Source: Streptomyces sp. NBC_00483
GTDB taxonomy: Bacteria; Actinomycetota; Actinomycetes; Streptomycetales; Streptomycetaceae
DNA: 64,000 nt
NCBI RefSeq assembly: GCF_036013745.1
Contig: NZ_CP107880.1
Location: 2,294,001 to 2,358,000, forward strand
Direction: 5' to 3'
A program made the position numbers and the translations under genes. Below the pieces are notes generated by a model, which saw only the letters and a list, made by a program, of their open reading frames with translations, was not told where the DNA came from and made no database searches. Positions 27,577 through 40,732 of this stretch are shown in pieces. Positions within the stretch are counted from its first letter, which is position 1; the number at the start of each line of letters is the position of its first letter.

Positions 27577-29718
27577 TCACCCGATGTCGAGCGGATCCAC
27601 CCGAACCCGTACGGGCTCGCCCGCGCCCCGCGCCATCCGCGCCGCCTGCGCCTGCTTCAGGGCACGCGCGAGCACGGAGCCACTGCCCGGCGGCACCCGC
27701 ACCAGCACCCGCTCCCACTGCTCCCCGGGCGGCGGGCCCCCGCCCCGCCGCCCGCCACCGGGTATCGCCTCGGGCACCGGCACGGGGCCCAACACCTCGG
27801 CGTCCCCCGGAAGTTCCACCGCCCCCATGAACCCGGCGACCGCCTCCGCCGTCCCCGTGACCGCCGCCATCCGTGACACAGGCGGAAATCCGAGCTCGGC
27901 CCGGTCCGCGAGCTCCCGCACCGCGTGCCCCGCGGGGTCCCACCGCACCAGCGCCTGCACGGGCCGCAGCGTGGGCTCGGCGACCACGACCACGGCGCCG
28001 CCCACCTCCTGCGGCCGCACCAGCGCGGACGCCGCGATCCACCGCCGCAGCGCCTCCTCCCCCGCCCGCAGATCGGCCCGCCCCAGCATCGCCCACCCGT
28101 CGAGCAGCAGCGCCGCCGCGTACCCGCCCTCGGCGACCGGCTCGGCCCCCGGCGTACTCACGACGAGCGCGGGCGTCCCCGGAACCGTGTCGAGCACCTG
28201 CTCACGCCCCGACGTCCGCACCGGCACGGTGGAGAACGCCCGCCCCAACTCCTCTGCGGTACGCCGCGCCCCGACGACCTGCGCCCGCAACCGCGTACCC
28301 CCGCACTCGGCGCACTGCCAGCCGCCTTCCTCTCGCCCGCACCACCCGCACGCGAGCACCCCGGTCGCCTCCCGCGCCTCCAACGGCCCCGCGCACTGCC
28401 GGCACCGGGCGGGCTCACGACACCGCTGACACGCGAGCCGCGGCACGTACCCCCGCCTCGGTACCTGCACCAGCACAGGCCCCTCGCGCAACGCGGTCCG
28501 CGCCACCTCCCACGCGAGACTCGGCAGCCGGGCGGCCCGCGCCGCCTCGTCGCGCGCCACGTCCCGGTCCCCCACGGTGCGTACGAGTGGAGCGACCCGC
28601 CGTACGACGTCCCGCGGCGCGCTCACGGCGGCGGCCCACCCGCTGCGCACCAGCTGGGCGGCCTCGACCGTGCAGCTCCAACTCCCCAGCAGGAACGCGC
28701 ACTTGTCGCGCGTGGCCCGCAGCTCCAGGACCTCCCGCACATGCGGGAAAGGCGCGTGATCATCGCTGTGGTGCTGGTCCCCGTCCTCCCACACCACGAC
28801 CAGTCCCAGGTCCCGTACGGGAGCGAACATGGCCGCCCGCGTCCCCACGACGGCCCGGGCGGCCCCCCGCCGCACGGCGAGCCACTCGGAATACCGCCGC
28901 TGCTGCCCGGCATCGGCCGTCAGCAGGGCATGCTGCCCCTCCCCCAACTCCTCCCGCAGCGCGGCATCGACGCGCGCCGCGAGCCGCACGGTCGGCACGA
29001 CGACCAGGGCCCCCCGCCCCGAAGCGAGCGTCGCCCGCACGGCCCGAGCGATCTCGTCGGCCCACTCGGGCCCGGGCAGCGCCGTCCACACGGCCCGCGG
29101 CGCACCGCCCGTGGCCAGCGAAGCCACAAAGTCGGCCCCTCGCTCGTACCGCGCCCAGGAACCGGCCTCCGGAGCCTCCGGCGGCGCGGGAGGAGCAGCG
29201 AACTCCCGGGCCTCGGCCTTGGCATGCCGCGGCGGAATCGCGAGCTGCAGCACATCGGCAAGGCTGCCCGCATACCGGTCGGCGACAGCCCGGGTCAGCC
29301 CGAGCAACTCCGCATCGAGCACGGGCTCGGGCGACACGACCTGCGCGAGCGCGGCGAGCGGCCCCTGATATTCGGCCTCGGCCACCCGCTCGACAAGAAA
29401 CCCGTCAATCAGCCCACCCCCTTCACGCCGCCCGTCCCGCACGTTCCGGTTCCCCGCCCCGAACCGCACCCGCACCCGCACACCCGGCTGCGCGGCGGCA
29501 TCCAGCTCCTTCGGCACCGCGTACTCGAAGTACCGGTCGAGGTGCAGCACCCCCTTGTCCACGAGCACCCGCGCCACCGGCAGCTCCTCGGCCAGCGCCG
29601 CTCCCCGCCACGTCCGCGGCTTCGCCTTCGGCACCTTGGCAGCCCGCACGCTCTCCCGGATCAACGCAAGCTGCTCCGGCTCCCCGCCCTCGTCGCCCCT
29701 GTCGTTCTCGCTGCTCAC
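27577..29718 (-). CDS. priA: Primosomal protein N' (PriA), helicase-degenerate actinobacterial form
   Basis: A 713-aa protein. The N-terminal DNA-binding region (about residues 40-150; VLVDKGVLHLDRYFEYAVP) and the eight-cysteine zinc region (LACQRCREPARCRQCAGPLE, then LACGWCGRE and WQCAECGG) are well preserved. The helicase motifs are not: the Walker A position reads ALPGPEW instead of a GxxGxGKT loop, and the DEEH box reads WEDGDQHH. Actinobacterial PriA proteins are known to be degenerate in this way. GTG start at 29718 with GGTAGGA upstream. A role in replication restart without ATPase activity is inferred. Confidence 0.9.
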   Translation of the reverse strand: MSSENDRGDEGGEPEQLALIRESVRAAKVPKAKPRTWRGAALAEELPVARVLVDKGVLHLDRYFEYAVPKELDAAAQPGVRVRVRFGAGNRNVRDGRREGGGLIDGFLVERVAEAEYQGPLAALAQVVSPEPVLDAELLGLTRAVADRYAGSLADVLQLAIPPRHAKAEAREFAAPPAPPEAPEAGSWARYERGADFVASLATGGAPRAVWTALPGPEWADEIARAVRATLASGRGALVVVPTVRLAARVDAALREELGEGQHALLTADAGQQRRYSEWLAVRRGAARAVVGTRAAMFAPVRDLGLVVVWEDGDQHHSDDHAPFPHVREVLELRATRDKCAFLLGSWSCTVEAAQLVRSGWAAAVSAPRDVVRRVAPLVRTVGDRDVARDEAARAARLPSLAWEVARTALREGPVLVQVPRRGYVPRLACQRCREPARCRQCAGPLEAREATGVLACGWCGREEGGWQCAECGGTRLRAQVVGARRTAEELGRAFSTVPVRTSGREQVLDTVPGTPALVVSTPGAEPVAEGGYAAALLLDGWAMLGRADLRAGEEALRRWIAASALVRPQEVGGAVVVVAEPTLRPVQALVRWDPAGHAVRELADRAELGFPPVSRMAAVTGTAEAVAGFMGAVELPGDAEVLGPVPVPEAIPGGGRRGGGPPPGEQWERVLVRVPPGSGSVLARALKQAQAARMARGAGEPVRVRVDPLDIG

Positions 29719-29782
29719 ACGTGCATTCCTACCAGAGGGCACTGACACCGGGGCGGCCCAGAAGCGGCCCGGAAACGCCGAA

Positions 29783-29814
29783 GGGCCCGGCCCTCCCGAA
29801 GGAGAACCGGGCCC
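29783..29814. terminator. Terminator hairpin after metK
   Basis: GGGCCCGG pairs with CCGGGCCC, with an inner CTCC/GGAG stem and CGAA loop. It lies about 50 bp beyond the metK stop and upstream of priA. Confidence 0.8.
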
Positions 29815-29861
29815 CAGGGACCGGTCAGCGGCTCAAGGCCTACCGGTCAATGGCTGAGGGC

Positions 29862-31070
29862 CTACAGCCCCGCGGCCTTGCGCAGCGCGTCCACGCGGTC
29901 GGTCTTCTCCCACGTGAACTCGGGCAGCGCGCGCCCGAAGTGGCCGTACGCGGCCGTCAGGGAGTAGATCGGACGCAGCAGGTCGAGGTCGCGGATGATC
30001 GCGGCCGGACGGAGGTCGAAGACCTCGGAGATCGCGGCCTCGATCTTGTCCGTGTCGACCGTCGCCGTACCGAAGGTCTCCACGAAGAGACCGACGGGCT
30101 CGGCCTTGCCGATCGCGTACGCGACCTGGACCTCGCAGCGCGAGGCGAGCCCCGAGGCCACGACGTTCTTGGCGACCCAGCGCATCGCGTACGCGGCCGA
30201 GCGGTCGACCTTGGACGGGTCCTTGCCGGAGAAGGCGCCGCCACCGTGGCGGGCGTAGCCGCCGTAGGTGTCGATGATGATCTTGCGGCCGGTCAGACCG
30301 GCGTCGCCCATCGGGCCGCCGATCTCGAAGCGGCCGGTCGGGTTGACCAGCAGGCGGTAGTTCTCGGTCTCCAGCTTGATGCCGTCGTCGAGCAGCGCCT
30401 TCAGTTCCGGCTCCACCACGAACTCGCGGATGTCGGGGGCGAGGAGCGAGTCCAGGTCGATGTCGCTCGCGTGCTGCGAGGAGACCACGACCGTGTCCAG
30501 ACGGACCGCCTTGTCGCCGTCGTACTCGATGGTGACCTGGGTCTTGCCGTCGGGGCGCAAGTAGGGGATCGTCCCGTTCTTGCGCACCTCGGAGAGGCGG
30601 CGCGAGAGGCGGTGCGCGAGGTGGATCGGGAGCGGCATGAGCTCCGGCGTCTCGTCGCACGCGTAGCCGAACATCAGGCCCTGGTCGCCCGCGCCCTGCT
30701 TGTCGAGCTCGTCTTCATCGCCCTCGACGCGCTTCTCGTACGCCGTGTCGACGCCCTGCGCGATGTCGGGCGACTGCGAGCCGATGGAGACCGAGACGCC
30801 GCAGGACGCGCCGTCGAAGCCCTTCTTCGACGAGTCGTAGCCGATCTCGAGGATCTTGTCGCGCACGAGCTGCGCGATCGGCGCGTACGCCTTCGTGGTC
30901 ACCTCGCCGGCGACGTGCACGAGGCCAGTGGTGATCAGCGTCTCGACGGCGACGCGGGACGAGGGGTCCTCGCGCAGCAGCGCATCGAGAATGGTGTCGC
31001 TGATCTGGTCAGCGATCTTGTCGGGGTGACCCTCGGTCACGGACTCCGAGGTGAACAGGCGACGGGACAC
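29862..31070 (-). CDS. metK: S-adenosylmethionine synthetase
   Basis: A 402-aa enzyme that makes SAM from methionine and ATP. Motifs are [20 protein letters not shown] (ATP and methionine binding), [40 protein letters not shown] and [23 protein letters not shown] start at 31070 with AGGGAG upstream; the annotated beginning (Val-Ser-Arg-Arg-Leu-Phe-Thr-Ser-Glu) matches the family. It lies between priA and coaBC in the same orientation. I looked at the 291-bp leader for a SAM riboswitch and saw none. Confidence 0.97.
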   Translation of the reverse strand: MSRRLFTSESVTEGHPDKIADQISDTILDALLREDPSSRVAVETLITTGLVHVAGEVTTKAYAPIAQLVRDKILEIGYDSSKKGFDGASCGVSVSIGSQSPDIAQGVDTAYEKRVEGDEDELDKQGAGDQGLMFGYACDETPELMPLPIHLAHRLSRRLSEVRKNGTIPYLRPDGKTQVTIEYDGDKAVRLDTVVVSSQHASDIDLDSLLAPDIREFVVEPELKALLDDGIKLETENYRLLVNPTGRFEIGGPMGDAGLTGRKIIIDTYGGYARHGGGAFSGKDPSKVDRSAAYAMRWVAKNVVASGLASRCEVQVAYAIGKAEPVGLFVETFGTATVDTDKIEAAISEVFDLRPAAIIRDLDLLRPIYSLTAAYGHFGRALPEFTWEKTDRVDALRKAAGL

Positions 31071-31361
31071 AACGCTCCCTGTGGTTGCAGCGGCTGCTGG
31101 CTGATCATTTGACGGTTGGTGCGGGGGGCTGCGCCCGGCACCGTCCGGGAACAGTTTATCGGTCGTACTCGGCCGCCGGGTCACGTGTCTCGCCCACTGG
31201 GAGTGCTGTGACCTGCGACACCGCATTCTGCGATACGACGATCGGTCTTCGGAAGGGTACTGCTCGCCCGAAATTGGCGTGTTTTCGGGGTTTCCATGCG
31301 TCAGGGGTGCCGGATGTGAATTTCACGCACCGATGGGGTTCCGCGCGTGTTAGGCAAAGAT

Positions 31362-32579
31362 TCAGCCGTCCGTCGCGGGCGCGAGGCGGCGCGCCGCCTC
31401 GTCCCAGACACGGTCGGCGAGCGCTTCCTTCGGGCCGTGGGGGACCGGGGTCTCGTGCCCGTCGGCGCCCAGGATCACGGCCTCGTTCTCCTCGGAGCCG
31501 AAGGTCTTGCGCTCCCCCACCTCGTTGACGACGAGCAGGTCACAGCCCTTGCGGGCGAGCTTGGCGCGGCCGTTCGCGAGGACGTCGTCGGTCTCCGCGG
31601 CGAAGCCTACGACGACTTGTCCCGGTCGGGCCCGGTCGGCGGACAGCTCGGCAAGGATGTCCGGGTTGCGGACGAGGACGATCGGCGCCGGCTCCTCGCC
31701 GTCCTTCTTCTTGATCTTCCCGGTCGCGTACGCCTCGGGGCGGAAGTCGGCGACGGCCGCGGCCATGACCACCGCGTCGGCATCGGCGGCCGCCTTGAGG
31801 GCCGCCTCGCGCAGCTGAACGGCCGTTCCCACGTGGACGACGTCGACGCCCGCCGGATCCGGCAGGTCCGCGTTGGCCGAGAGCAGCGTGACGCGGGCGC
31901 CGCGCGCCGCCGCCGTGCGGGCAAGCGCGTAGCCCTGCTTTCCGGAGGAGCGGTTGCCGAGGAAGCGGACCGGGTCGAGGGGCTCGCGGGTGCCGCCGGC
32001 GCTGACGACCACGTGGCGGCCGGCGAGGTCCTGCGGGGCGTCGCCGCGCGCGAGCACCCTGCGTGCGTACTCGAAGATCTCCGTCGGGTCGGGGAAGCGG
32101 CCCTTGCCGGTGTCGACGCCCGTGAGGCGGCCGACGGCCGGCTCGATGACGAGGGCGCCGCGGCGGCGCAGCGTGGCGATGTTCTCCTGGGTGGCCGGGT
32201 GCTCCCACATCTCGGTGTGCATCGCGGGGGCGAAGACGACCGGACATCGGGCGGTGAGGAGCGTGTTCGTAAGAAGGTCGTCGGCGAGCCCGTGGGCCGC
32301 CTTGGCGAGCATGTCGGCGGTGGCCGGCGCGACGATCACGAGGTCCGCGTGCTGGCCGATGCGCACGTGCGGCACCTCGTGGACCGAGTCCCAGACCTCC
32401 GTCGAGACCGGGTTGCCGGAGAGTGCCGACCAGGTCGCGGCGCCGACGAAGTGCAGCGCCGAGTCGGTCGGCACGACGCGCACGTCGTGGCCGGACTCCG
32501 TCAGTCGACGCAGCAGCTCACACGCCTTGTAGGCGGCGATTCCGCCGCTGACCCCCAGAACGACCTTCGGCTTCGACAC
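31362..32579 (-). CDS. coaBC: Bifunctional phosphopantothenoylcysteine decarboxylase / phosphopantothenate-cysteine ligase
   Basis: A 405-aa coenzyme A biosynthesis enzyme. The N-terminal CoaC flavoprotein domain (about residues 1-185) has VLGVSGGIAAYKACELLRRL and PAMHTEMWEHPATQENI, in which His takes the place of the usual Asn as in other actinobacteria. The C-terminal CoaB domain (about 190-400) has VVSAGGTREPLDPVRFLGNR and AAVADFRPEAYATGKIKK. GTG start at 32579 after GGGGAG. rpoZ and gmk precede it on the same strand, but a strong hairpin separates it from rpoZ. Confidence 0.95.
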   Translation of the reverse strand: MSKPKVVLGVSGGIAAYKACELLRRLTESGHDVRVVPTDSALHFVGAATWSALSGNPVSTEVWDSVHEVPHVRIGQHADLVIVAPATADMLAKAAHGLADDLLTNTLLTARCPVVFAPAMHTEMWEHPATQENIATLRRRGALVIEPAVGRLTGVDTGKGRFPDPTEIFEYARRVLARGDAPQDLAGRHVVVSAGGTREPLDPVRFLGNRSSGKQGYALARTAAARGARVTLLSANADLPDPAGVDVVHVGTAVQLREAALKAAADADAVVMAAAVADFRPEAYATGKIKKKDGEEPAPIVLVRNPDILAELSADRARPGQVVVGFAAETDDVLANGRAKLARKGCDLLVVNEVGERKTFGSEENEAVILGADGHETPVPHGPKEALADRVWDEAARRLAPATDG

Positions 32580-32644
32580 CGGCTTCTCCCCTGAATCTCG
32601 GACGTGCGCCCCTGAAGCGCGAGCGTACGACTCCATGACACACC

Positions 32645-32675
32645 ACAGGCCCGGCAGTCGCGCTGCCGGGCCTGT
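32645..32675. terminator. Terminator hairpin after rpoZ
   Basis: ACAGGCCCGGCAG pairs perfectly with CTGCCGGGCCTGT around a five-base loop. It is located between rpoZ and coaBC, 30 bp beyond the rpoZ stop. Confidence 0.85.
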
Positions 32676-32704
32676 AATGAAGAAATTCCGCAGAAACGCG
32701 GTAC

Positions 32705-32977
32705 TTACGTAACCGGGCCCTCGATGGCCTCGGACGTCAGCAGACCCGCGTTGATCTCACGAAGAGCGATCGAGAGCGGCTTCTCGTGGACGTGCGTGTC
32801 CACGAGCGGGCCGACGTACTCGAGGAGGCCCTCACCGAGCTGCGAGTAGTACGCGTTGATCTGACGCGCGCGCTTGGCGGCGTAGATGACCAGGCTGTAC
32901 TTCGAGTCGGTGGCCTCGAGGAGCTCATCAATCGGAGGGTTGATGATGCCCTCGGGCGCGGTGATGGTAGAGGACAC
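32705..32977 (-). CDS. rpoZ: RNA polymerase omega subunit
   Basis: A 90-aa omega subunit that helps assemble RNA polymerase. Family sequence includes [35 protein letters not shown] and [17 protein letters not shown] start at 32977 with GAAGG upstream, giving the length usual in Streptomyces. gmk lies 26 bp upstream in the same direction, so the two are probably cotranscribed. Confidence 0.95.
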   Translation of the reverse strand: MSSTITAPEGIINPPIDELLEATDSKYSLVIYAAKRARQINAYYSQLGEGLLEYVGPLVDTHVHEKPLSIALREINAGLLTSEAIEGPVT

Positions 32978-33003
32978 TCTCTGCCTTCCGATGGGGTTAA
33001 AGA

Positions 33004-33561
33004 TCAAAGAACTTTCATCAAGGCTAGCAGCTCACGGGCCACGCCCTCGACGGAGGTATTGACAAGCGTGGTGTCGAACTCCGATTCGGCGGCGAGCTCC
33101 ACCTTGGCGGCCTCGAGACGACGCTCGATGACCTCCGGCGCCTCCGTACCGCGCCCGGTGAGCCGGCGGACCAGCTCCTCCCAGCTCGGAGGAGCCAGAA
33201 AGACCAGCTGCGCCTCGGGCATCGATTCCCGGACCAGGCGTGCGCCCTGGAGGTCGATCTCGAGCAGCACCGGCTCCCCCGCCTCCAGGCGGTCGAGCAC
33301 GGCCCGGCGCGGGGTGCCGTAGCGGTTCCCCGCGAACTCGGCCCACTCGAGGAGCTCACCGTTGGCGATCAGCTTGTCCATTTCCTCGTCGGTGACGAAG
33401 AAGTACTGGACACCGTGCTGCTCGCCGGGGCGCGGCTTGCGGGTCGTGGCCGACACCGAGAGCCAGACCTCGGGGTGTTCCTTGCGCATATGGGCGACAA
33501 CCGTGCTCTTGCCGACCCCCGAGGGGCCGGAGAGCACGGTCAGCCGCGGACGTTCACTCAT
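33004..33561 (-). CDS. gmk: Guanylate kinase
   Basis: A 185-aa enzyme that phosphorylates GMP to GDP. The P-loop [12 protein letters not shown] is at about residues 10-21, the GMP-binding region [19 protein letters not shown] follows, and [12 protein letters not shown] and [20 protein letters not shown] complete the fold. ATG start at 33561. It is the head of a gmk-rpoZ pair downstream of ihf; a GC-rich hairpin separates it from ihf. Confidence 0.96.
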   Translation of the reverse strand: MSERPRLTVLSGPSGVGKSTVVAHMRKEHPEVWLSVSATTRKPRPGEQHGVQYFFVTDEEMDKLIANGELLEWAEFAGNRYGTPRRAVLDRLEAGEPVLLEIDLQGARLVRESMPEAQLVFLAPPSWEELVRRLTGRGTEAPEVIERRLEAAKVELAAESEFDTTLVNTSVEGVARELLALMKVL

Positions 33562-33599
33562 GCAGCGATTATTCCAGTTGTTCCGGAGTGCCCGGACCA

Positions 33600-33621
33600 G
33601 CCCCGGGAATCACCCCGGGGC
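33600..33621. terminator. GC-rich hairpin after ihf
   Basis: GCCCCGGG and CCCGGGGC form an 8-bp stem with a short loop, 13 bp beyond the ihf stop and upstream of gmk. Confidence 0.6.
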
Positions 33622-33633
33622 GGGCTCGGCCGC

Positions 33634-33957
33634 TCAGGCTCCGGTGCTGCCGAACTCGCGCTCCAGGGAGGCGATCTGGTTGGAACCGAGACCGCGCACC
33701 CGGCGGGATTCGGAGATCCCGAGCCGCTCCATGATCTGCTTGGCGCGGACCTTGCCCACGCCGGGCAGGGACTCCAGGAGGGCGGAGACCTTCATCTTGC
33801 CGATGACGTCGTTCTCCTGGCCCTGCTTGATGACCTCGTGGAGGGAGGCGCCGGAGTGCTTGAGTCGATTCTTGACCTCGGCCCGCTCCCGGCGAGCCGC
33901 GGCGGCCTTTTCGAGCGCGGCTGCGCGCTGTTCAGGGGTAAGGGGCGGAAGAGCCAC
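33634..33957 (-). CDS. mihF: Actinobacterial integration host factor
   Basis: A 107-aa nucleoid protein of the actinobacterial IHF type (sIHF in Streptomyces), unrelated to HU-like IHF. It has the long N-terminal helix (VALPPLTPEQRAAALEKAAA) and the helix-two-turn-helix region GVGKVRAKQIMERLGISESR that contacts DNA. GTG start at 33957 gives exactly the length I recall for sIHF; a longer in-frame start was rejected. It influences DNA topology, development and antibiotic production in Streptomyces. The 279 bp upstream, before pyrF, is relatively AT-rich and probably holds its promoter. Confidence 0.94.
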   Translation of the reverse strand: MALPPLTPEQRAAALEKAAAARRERAEVKNRLKHSGASLHEVIKQGQENDVIGKMKVSALLESLPGVGKVRAKQIMERLGISESRRVRGLGSNQIASLEREFGSTGA

Positions 33958-34236
33958 GCCTACGTCACCTCGGATGTCGAACTGTCGGATACGGACCGGT
34001 GAGGAACCTAATCGCCCCACACCTGGTGAGCAACGAACAACCCGCTGGCGTGCAGTTGGCCGTTGACTCTCGACGGAGACTAGCGGGCATGGCCGCCAGA
34101 GTCAGCGAGAACAGACGAAAAGTCCTGGTCAGCCTCTGTCGAGCCGTACATTCTGGACAAATCGACCGCTAAACAGGACAGGATTGAGACGCAAAACCCA
34201 AGGTCGGCACGGAGTGCCACCCCTAAACCTCTCGCG

Positions 34237-35082
34237 TCAGGCCCCCGCGACGGCCTCGCGCACCTCGTCCGCGAACCGCACGGAGGCGTCCCGAAGGGCG
34301 GCGACCGAAGGTCCCGCCTTGAGAACTCCACGGCTCACATTCGGTACGACATTGCGCACGGCGGAGCCGAACACGGACGGGAGATCGGCCGCCGTGGCAC
34401 CCTGCGCCCCGATGCCGGGGGCGAGGAGCGGGCCGTTGATGTCGAGCTCGTAGGAGGACAGATCGCCGAGCGTCGCGCCGACGACGGCTCCGAAGGAGCC
34501 CATGGGGTCCTCCCCCGCGTTCTCCTCGGCAAGGTGCCCGAGCATCGTCGCCCCTACGTTGCGGCCGTCGGCGCGGACCGCGTGCTGGACCTCGCTGCCC
34601 TCGGGGTTCGAGGTGAGCGCGAGCACGAAGAGGCCCGCTCCGGACTCGCGCGCCAGGTCGACGGCCGGCTTCAGGGACCCGTAGCCGAGGTACGGCGAGA
34701 CGGTCAGGGCGTCCGAGAACAGCGGGGAGTCCTTGTGCAGGAAGGTCTCCGCGTACGCGGCCATGGTGGAGCCGATGTCGCCGCGCTTGGCGTCCATGAC
34801 GACGAGGGTCCCGGCGGCGCGCAGGTCCGCCACGGCCCGCTCCAGGACCGCGACACCCTGCGAGCCGAACCGCTCGAAGAACGCCATCTGCGGCTTCACC
34901 ACGGCGGCCGTGTCGGCCAGCGCCTCGACGCACACGCGCGTGAAGGTCTCCAGGCCGCCGATGTCGTCGTTCAGGCCCCAGGAGGACAGCAGGGCGGCGT
35001 GCGGGTCGATGCCGACGCACAGCGGACCGCGCTCGTCCATGACGCGGCGCAGGCGCGCGCCGAAGGGGTCCATCGCACTCAT
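34237..35082 (-). CDS. pyrF: Orotidine 5'-phosphate decarboxylase
   Basis: A 281-aa enzyme, the last step of UMP synthesis. It belongs to the longer type 2 class, with LCVGIDPHAALLSSWGL near the start, VVMDAKRGDIGSTM (the catalytic Asp-Lys region) and APGIGAQGATAADLPSVFG. The ATG overlaps the pyrD stop by 4 bp (ATGA), so it is translationally coupled to pyrD. Upstream pyr genes lie beyond the terminator at 36227-36259. Confidence 0.95.
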   Translation of the reverse strand: MSAMDPFGARLRRVMDERGPLCVGIDPHAALLSSWGLNDDIGGLETFTRVCVEALADTAAVVKPQMAFFERFGSQGVAVLERAVADLRAAGTLVVMDAKRGDIGSTMAAYAETFLHKDSPLFSDALTVSPYLGYGSLKPAVDLARESGAGLFVLALTSNPEGSEVQHAVRADGRNVGATMLGHLAEENAGEDPMGSFGAVVGATLGDLSSYELDINGPLLAPGIGAQGATAADLPSVFGSAVRNVVPNVSRGVLKAGPSVAALRDASVRFADEVREAVAGA

Positions 35083-36185
35083 GCGGAAGCCTTCTTCCTG
35101 ACATCGGCGCCGATCGCGTCGGCGAGCGTGGCGTACGGGGAGTTGTGCAGGCGGGCGGCGAGTCCCTTGTGGATCGCGCGGGCGTAGCAGGGGCCTTCGT
35201 AGATGAAGGCCGAGTAGCCCTGGATGAGCGTGGCACCGGCGAGGATGCGCCGCCAGGCGTCCTCGGCGTTCTCGATGCCCCCGACGCCCACGAGCGTGAT
35301 CCGGTCGCCCACGCGCGCGTACAGGCGCCTGAGGACCTCCAGGGAGCGCTCCTTGAGGGGAGCGCCGGACAGGCCGCCGATCTCCTTCACGACGTCGCCG
35401 CCGGTGCTGAGGCCCTCGCGGGAGATGGTGGTGTTCGTGGCGATGATGCCGTCCAGGCCGAGTTCGACGGCCAGGTCGGCGACCGCGTCGATGTCCTCGT
35501 CGGCGAGGTCGGGCGCGATCTTCACGAGGAGCGGGACGCGGCGCGACGTGACCGTGCGGTCGGCCGCCTCGCGCACGGCGCTCAGGAGCGGCCGCAGCGC
35601 CTCGGTGGCCTGGAGGTTGCGCAGGCCCGGCGTGTTCGGCGAGGACACGTTCACGACGAGGTAGTCGGCGAACGCGGCGAGCCGCTCGGTGGACTTCACG
35701 TAGTCGGCGGCGGCCTCGGCCTCCGGCACGACCTTGGTCTTGCCGATGTTGACGCCGACCGTGGTCCTGAAGACCGGGTTGCGGGAGGCCAGGCGGGCCG
35801 CCACGGCCAGCGAACCCTCGTTGTTGAAGCCCATGCGGTTGATGAGCGCGCGGTCCTGCACAAGGCGGAACAGGCGCTTCTTGGGGTTGCCCGGCTGGGC
35901 CTCGCCCGTGACGGTGCCGATCTCGACGTGGTCGAAGCCCAGCATCGACATGCCGTCGATCGCGATGGCGTTCTTGTCGAAGCCGGCGGCGAGGCCGAAG
36001 GGACCGTGCATCCGCAGGCCCAGGGCCTCCGTACGCAGCTCCTTGTGGCGCGGCGCGAGATACGCGGCTACGAAGGTGCGCAGAACGGGCGTGCGGGCCG
36101 CGAGACGGATCCAGCGGAAGGCCAGGTAGTGGGCCTTCTCGGGGTCCATGCGCTTGAAGACGAGGTTGAAGAACAGCTTGTACAT
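35079..36185 (-). CDS. pyrD: Dihydroorotate dehydrogenase (quinone), class 2
   Basis: A 368-aa FMN enzyme that oxidises dihydroorotate using quinones at the membrane. The N-terminal membrane-associating helix region (MYKLFFNLVFKRMDPEKAHY) is present, as are GFDKNAIAIDGMSMLGFDHV, the catalytic-serine loop NVSSPNTPGLRNLQ and the FMN-phosphate site LVGVGGIENAEDA. ATG at 36185. It is coupled to pyrF by a 4-bp overlap. Confidence 0.95.
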   Translation of the reverse strand: MYKLFFNLVFKRMDPEKAHYLAFRWIRLAARTPVLRTFVAAYLAPRHKELRTEALGLRMHGPFGLAAGFDKNAIAIDGMSMLGFDHVEIGTVTGEAQPGNPKKRLFRLVQDRALINRMGFNNEGSLAVAARLASRNPVFRTTVGVNIGKTKVVPEAEAAADYVKSTERLAAFADYLVVNVSSPNTPGLRNLQATEALRPLLSAVREAADRTVTSRRVPLLVKIAPDLADEDIDAVADLAVELGLDGIIATNTTISREGLSTGGDVVKEIGGLSGAPLKERSLEVLRRLYARVGDRITLVGVGGIENAEDAWRRILAGATLIQGYSAFIYEGPCYARAIHKGLAARLHNSPYATLADAIGADVRKKASA

Positions 36186-36226
36186 GCCTGAAGTCCTATA
36201 GGTCCTCATGAGGCGGTGGCCTCATG

Positions 36227-36259
36227 AAGAGGGGGACACCGTTTTGGTGTCCCCCTCTT
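36227..36259. terminator. Strong hairpin between carB and pyrD
   Basis: AAGAGGGGGACACC pairs perfectly with GGTGTCCCCCTCTT around a GTTTT loop, 15 bp beyond the carB stop. It would separate pyrD-pyrF from the rest of the pyrimidine operon or attenuate read-through. Confidence 0.9.
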
Positions 36260-36273
36260 GGGCTGCTGGATCC

Positions 36274-39574
<3,301 letters not shown>

Positions 39575-39582
<8 letters not shown>

Positions 39583-40732
39583 GGGCGGACTCCATCAGAA
39601 CTGTGCTCATCAAAGAAGTGAAGCGGTCGAACAGGTACGCGGCGTCGTGCGGACCGGCCGCCGCTTCGGGGTGGTACTGGACGGAGAAGCCCGGCTGGTC
39701 GAGCAGCTGGAGCCCCTCCACGACGTCGTCGTTGAGGCACACGTGGGAAACCTCGACACGGCCGAACTTGGTGTCGCTCACCTTGTCCAGCGGCGCGTCC
39801 ACGGCGAAGCCGTGGTTGTGGGCGGTGACCTCGACCTTGCCGGTCGTGCGGTCCTGCACCGGCTGGTTGATGCCGCGGTGGCCGTACTTCAGCTTGAACG
39901 TGCCGAAGCCGAGGGCGCGGCCGAGGATCTGGTTGCCGAAGCAGATGCCGAACAGCGGCGTCTTGCGCTCCAGGACGGCGGTCATCAGCGCGACCGGGCC
40001 CTCGGCGGTGGCCGGGTCGCCCGGGCCGTTGGAGAAGAACACGCCGTCGGGATTCACGGCGTACACGTCCTCAGGAGACGCGGTGGCCGGCAGCACGTGC
40101 ACCTCGATGCCGCGCTCGGCCATGCGGTGCGGGGTCATGCCCTTGATGCCGAGGTCGATGGCGGCGACGGTGAACTTCTTCTCACCGATGGCCGGGACGA
40201 CGTAGGCCTCCTTGGTGGCGACCTCCTCGTACAGGCTCAGGCCCTTCATGGCGGGCTGCGCCTGGACCTTCGCGACGAGCTCGGCGTCGGCCGGGAGCGT
40301 CTCGCCGGAGAAGATGCCGGAGCGCATGGAGCCGCTCTCGCGCAGGTGCCGGGTGAGGGCGCGGGTGTCGATGCCGGAGATGCCGACGATGCCCTGCGCG
40401 ACCAGCTCGTCGTCCAGGCTGCGCTTGGCGCGCCAGTTGGACGGCACGCGCGCGGGGTCGCGCACGACGTAGCCGGAGACCCAGATGCGCTTCGACTCGT
40501 CGTCCTCGTCGTTCCAGCCCGTGTTGCCGATCTGCGGGGCGGTCGCGACCACGATCTGGCGGTCGTACGACGGGTCGGTGAGGGTCTCCTGGTAGCCGGT
40601 CATGCCGGTGGAGAACACGGCCTCGCCGAAGGTCTCCCCCACGGCCCCGTAGGCGCGGCCGCGGAACACCCGGCCGTCCTCCAGGACGAGCACGGCGGGA
40701 ACCTTCGCAGTTCCCCTGGTGGAGGTGGTCAT
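39575..40732 (-). CDS. carA: Carbamoyl-phosphate synthase small (glutaminase) subunit
   Basis: A 385-aa subunit: an N-terminal CarA domain ([20 protein letters not shown]) and a C-terminal class I glutamine amidotransferase with [15 protein letters not shown] (catalytic Cys) and [12 protein letters not shown] (His and Glu). ATG at 40732 overlaps the stop of the PH-domain gene (ATGA). It supplies ammonia to CarB. Confidence 0.97.

Noticed and set aside
31071..31361. Possible SAM riboswitch in the metK leader
   Set aside because: I looked for SAM-I/IV-like helices and conserved junction motifs and could not identify any; only weak GC-rich pairings are present.
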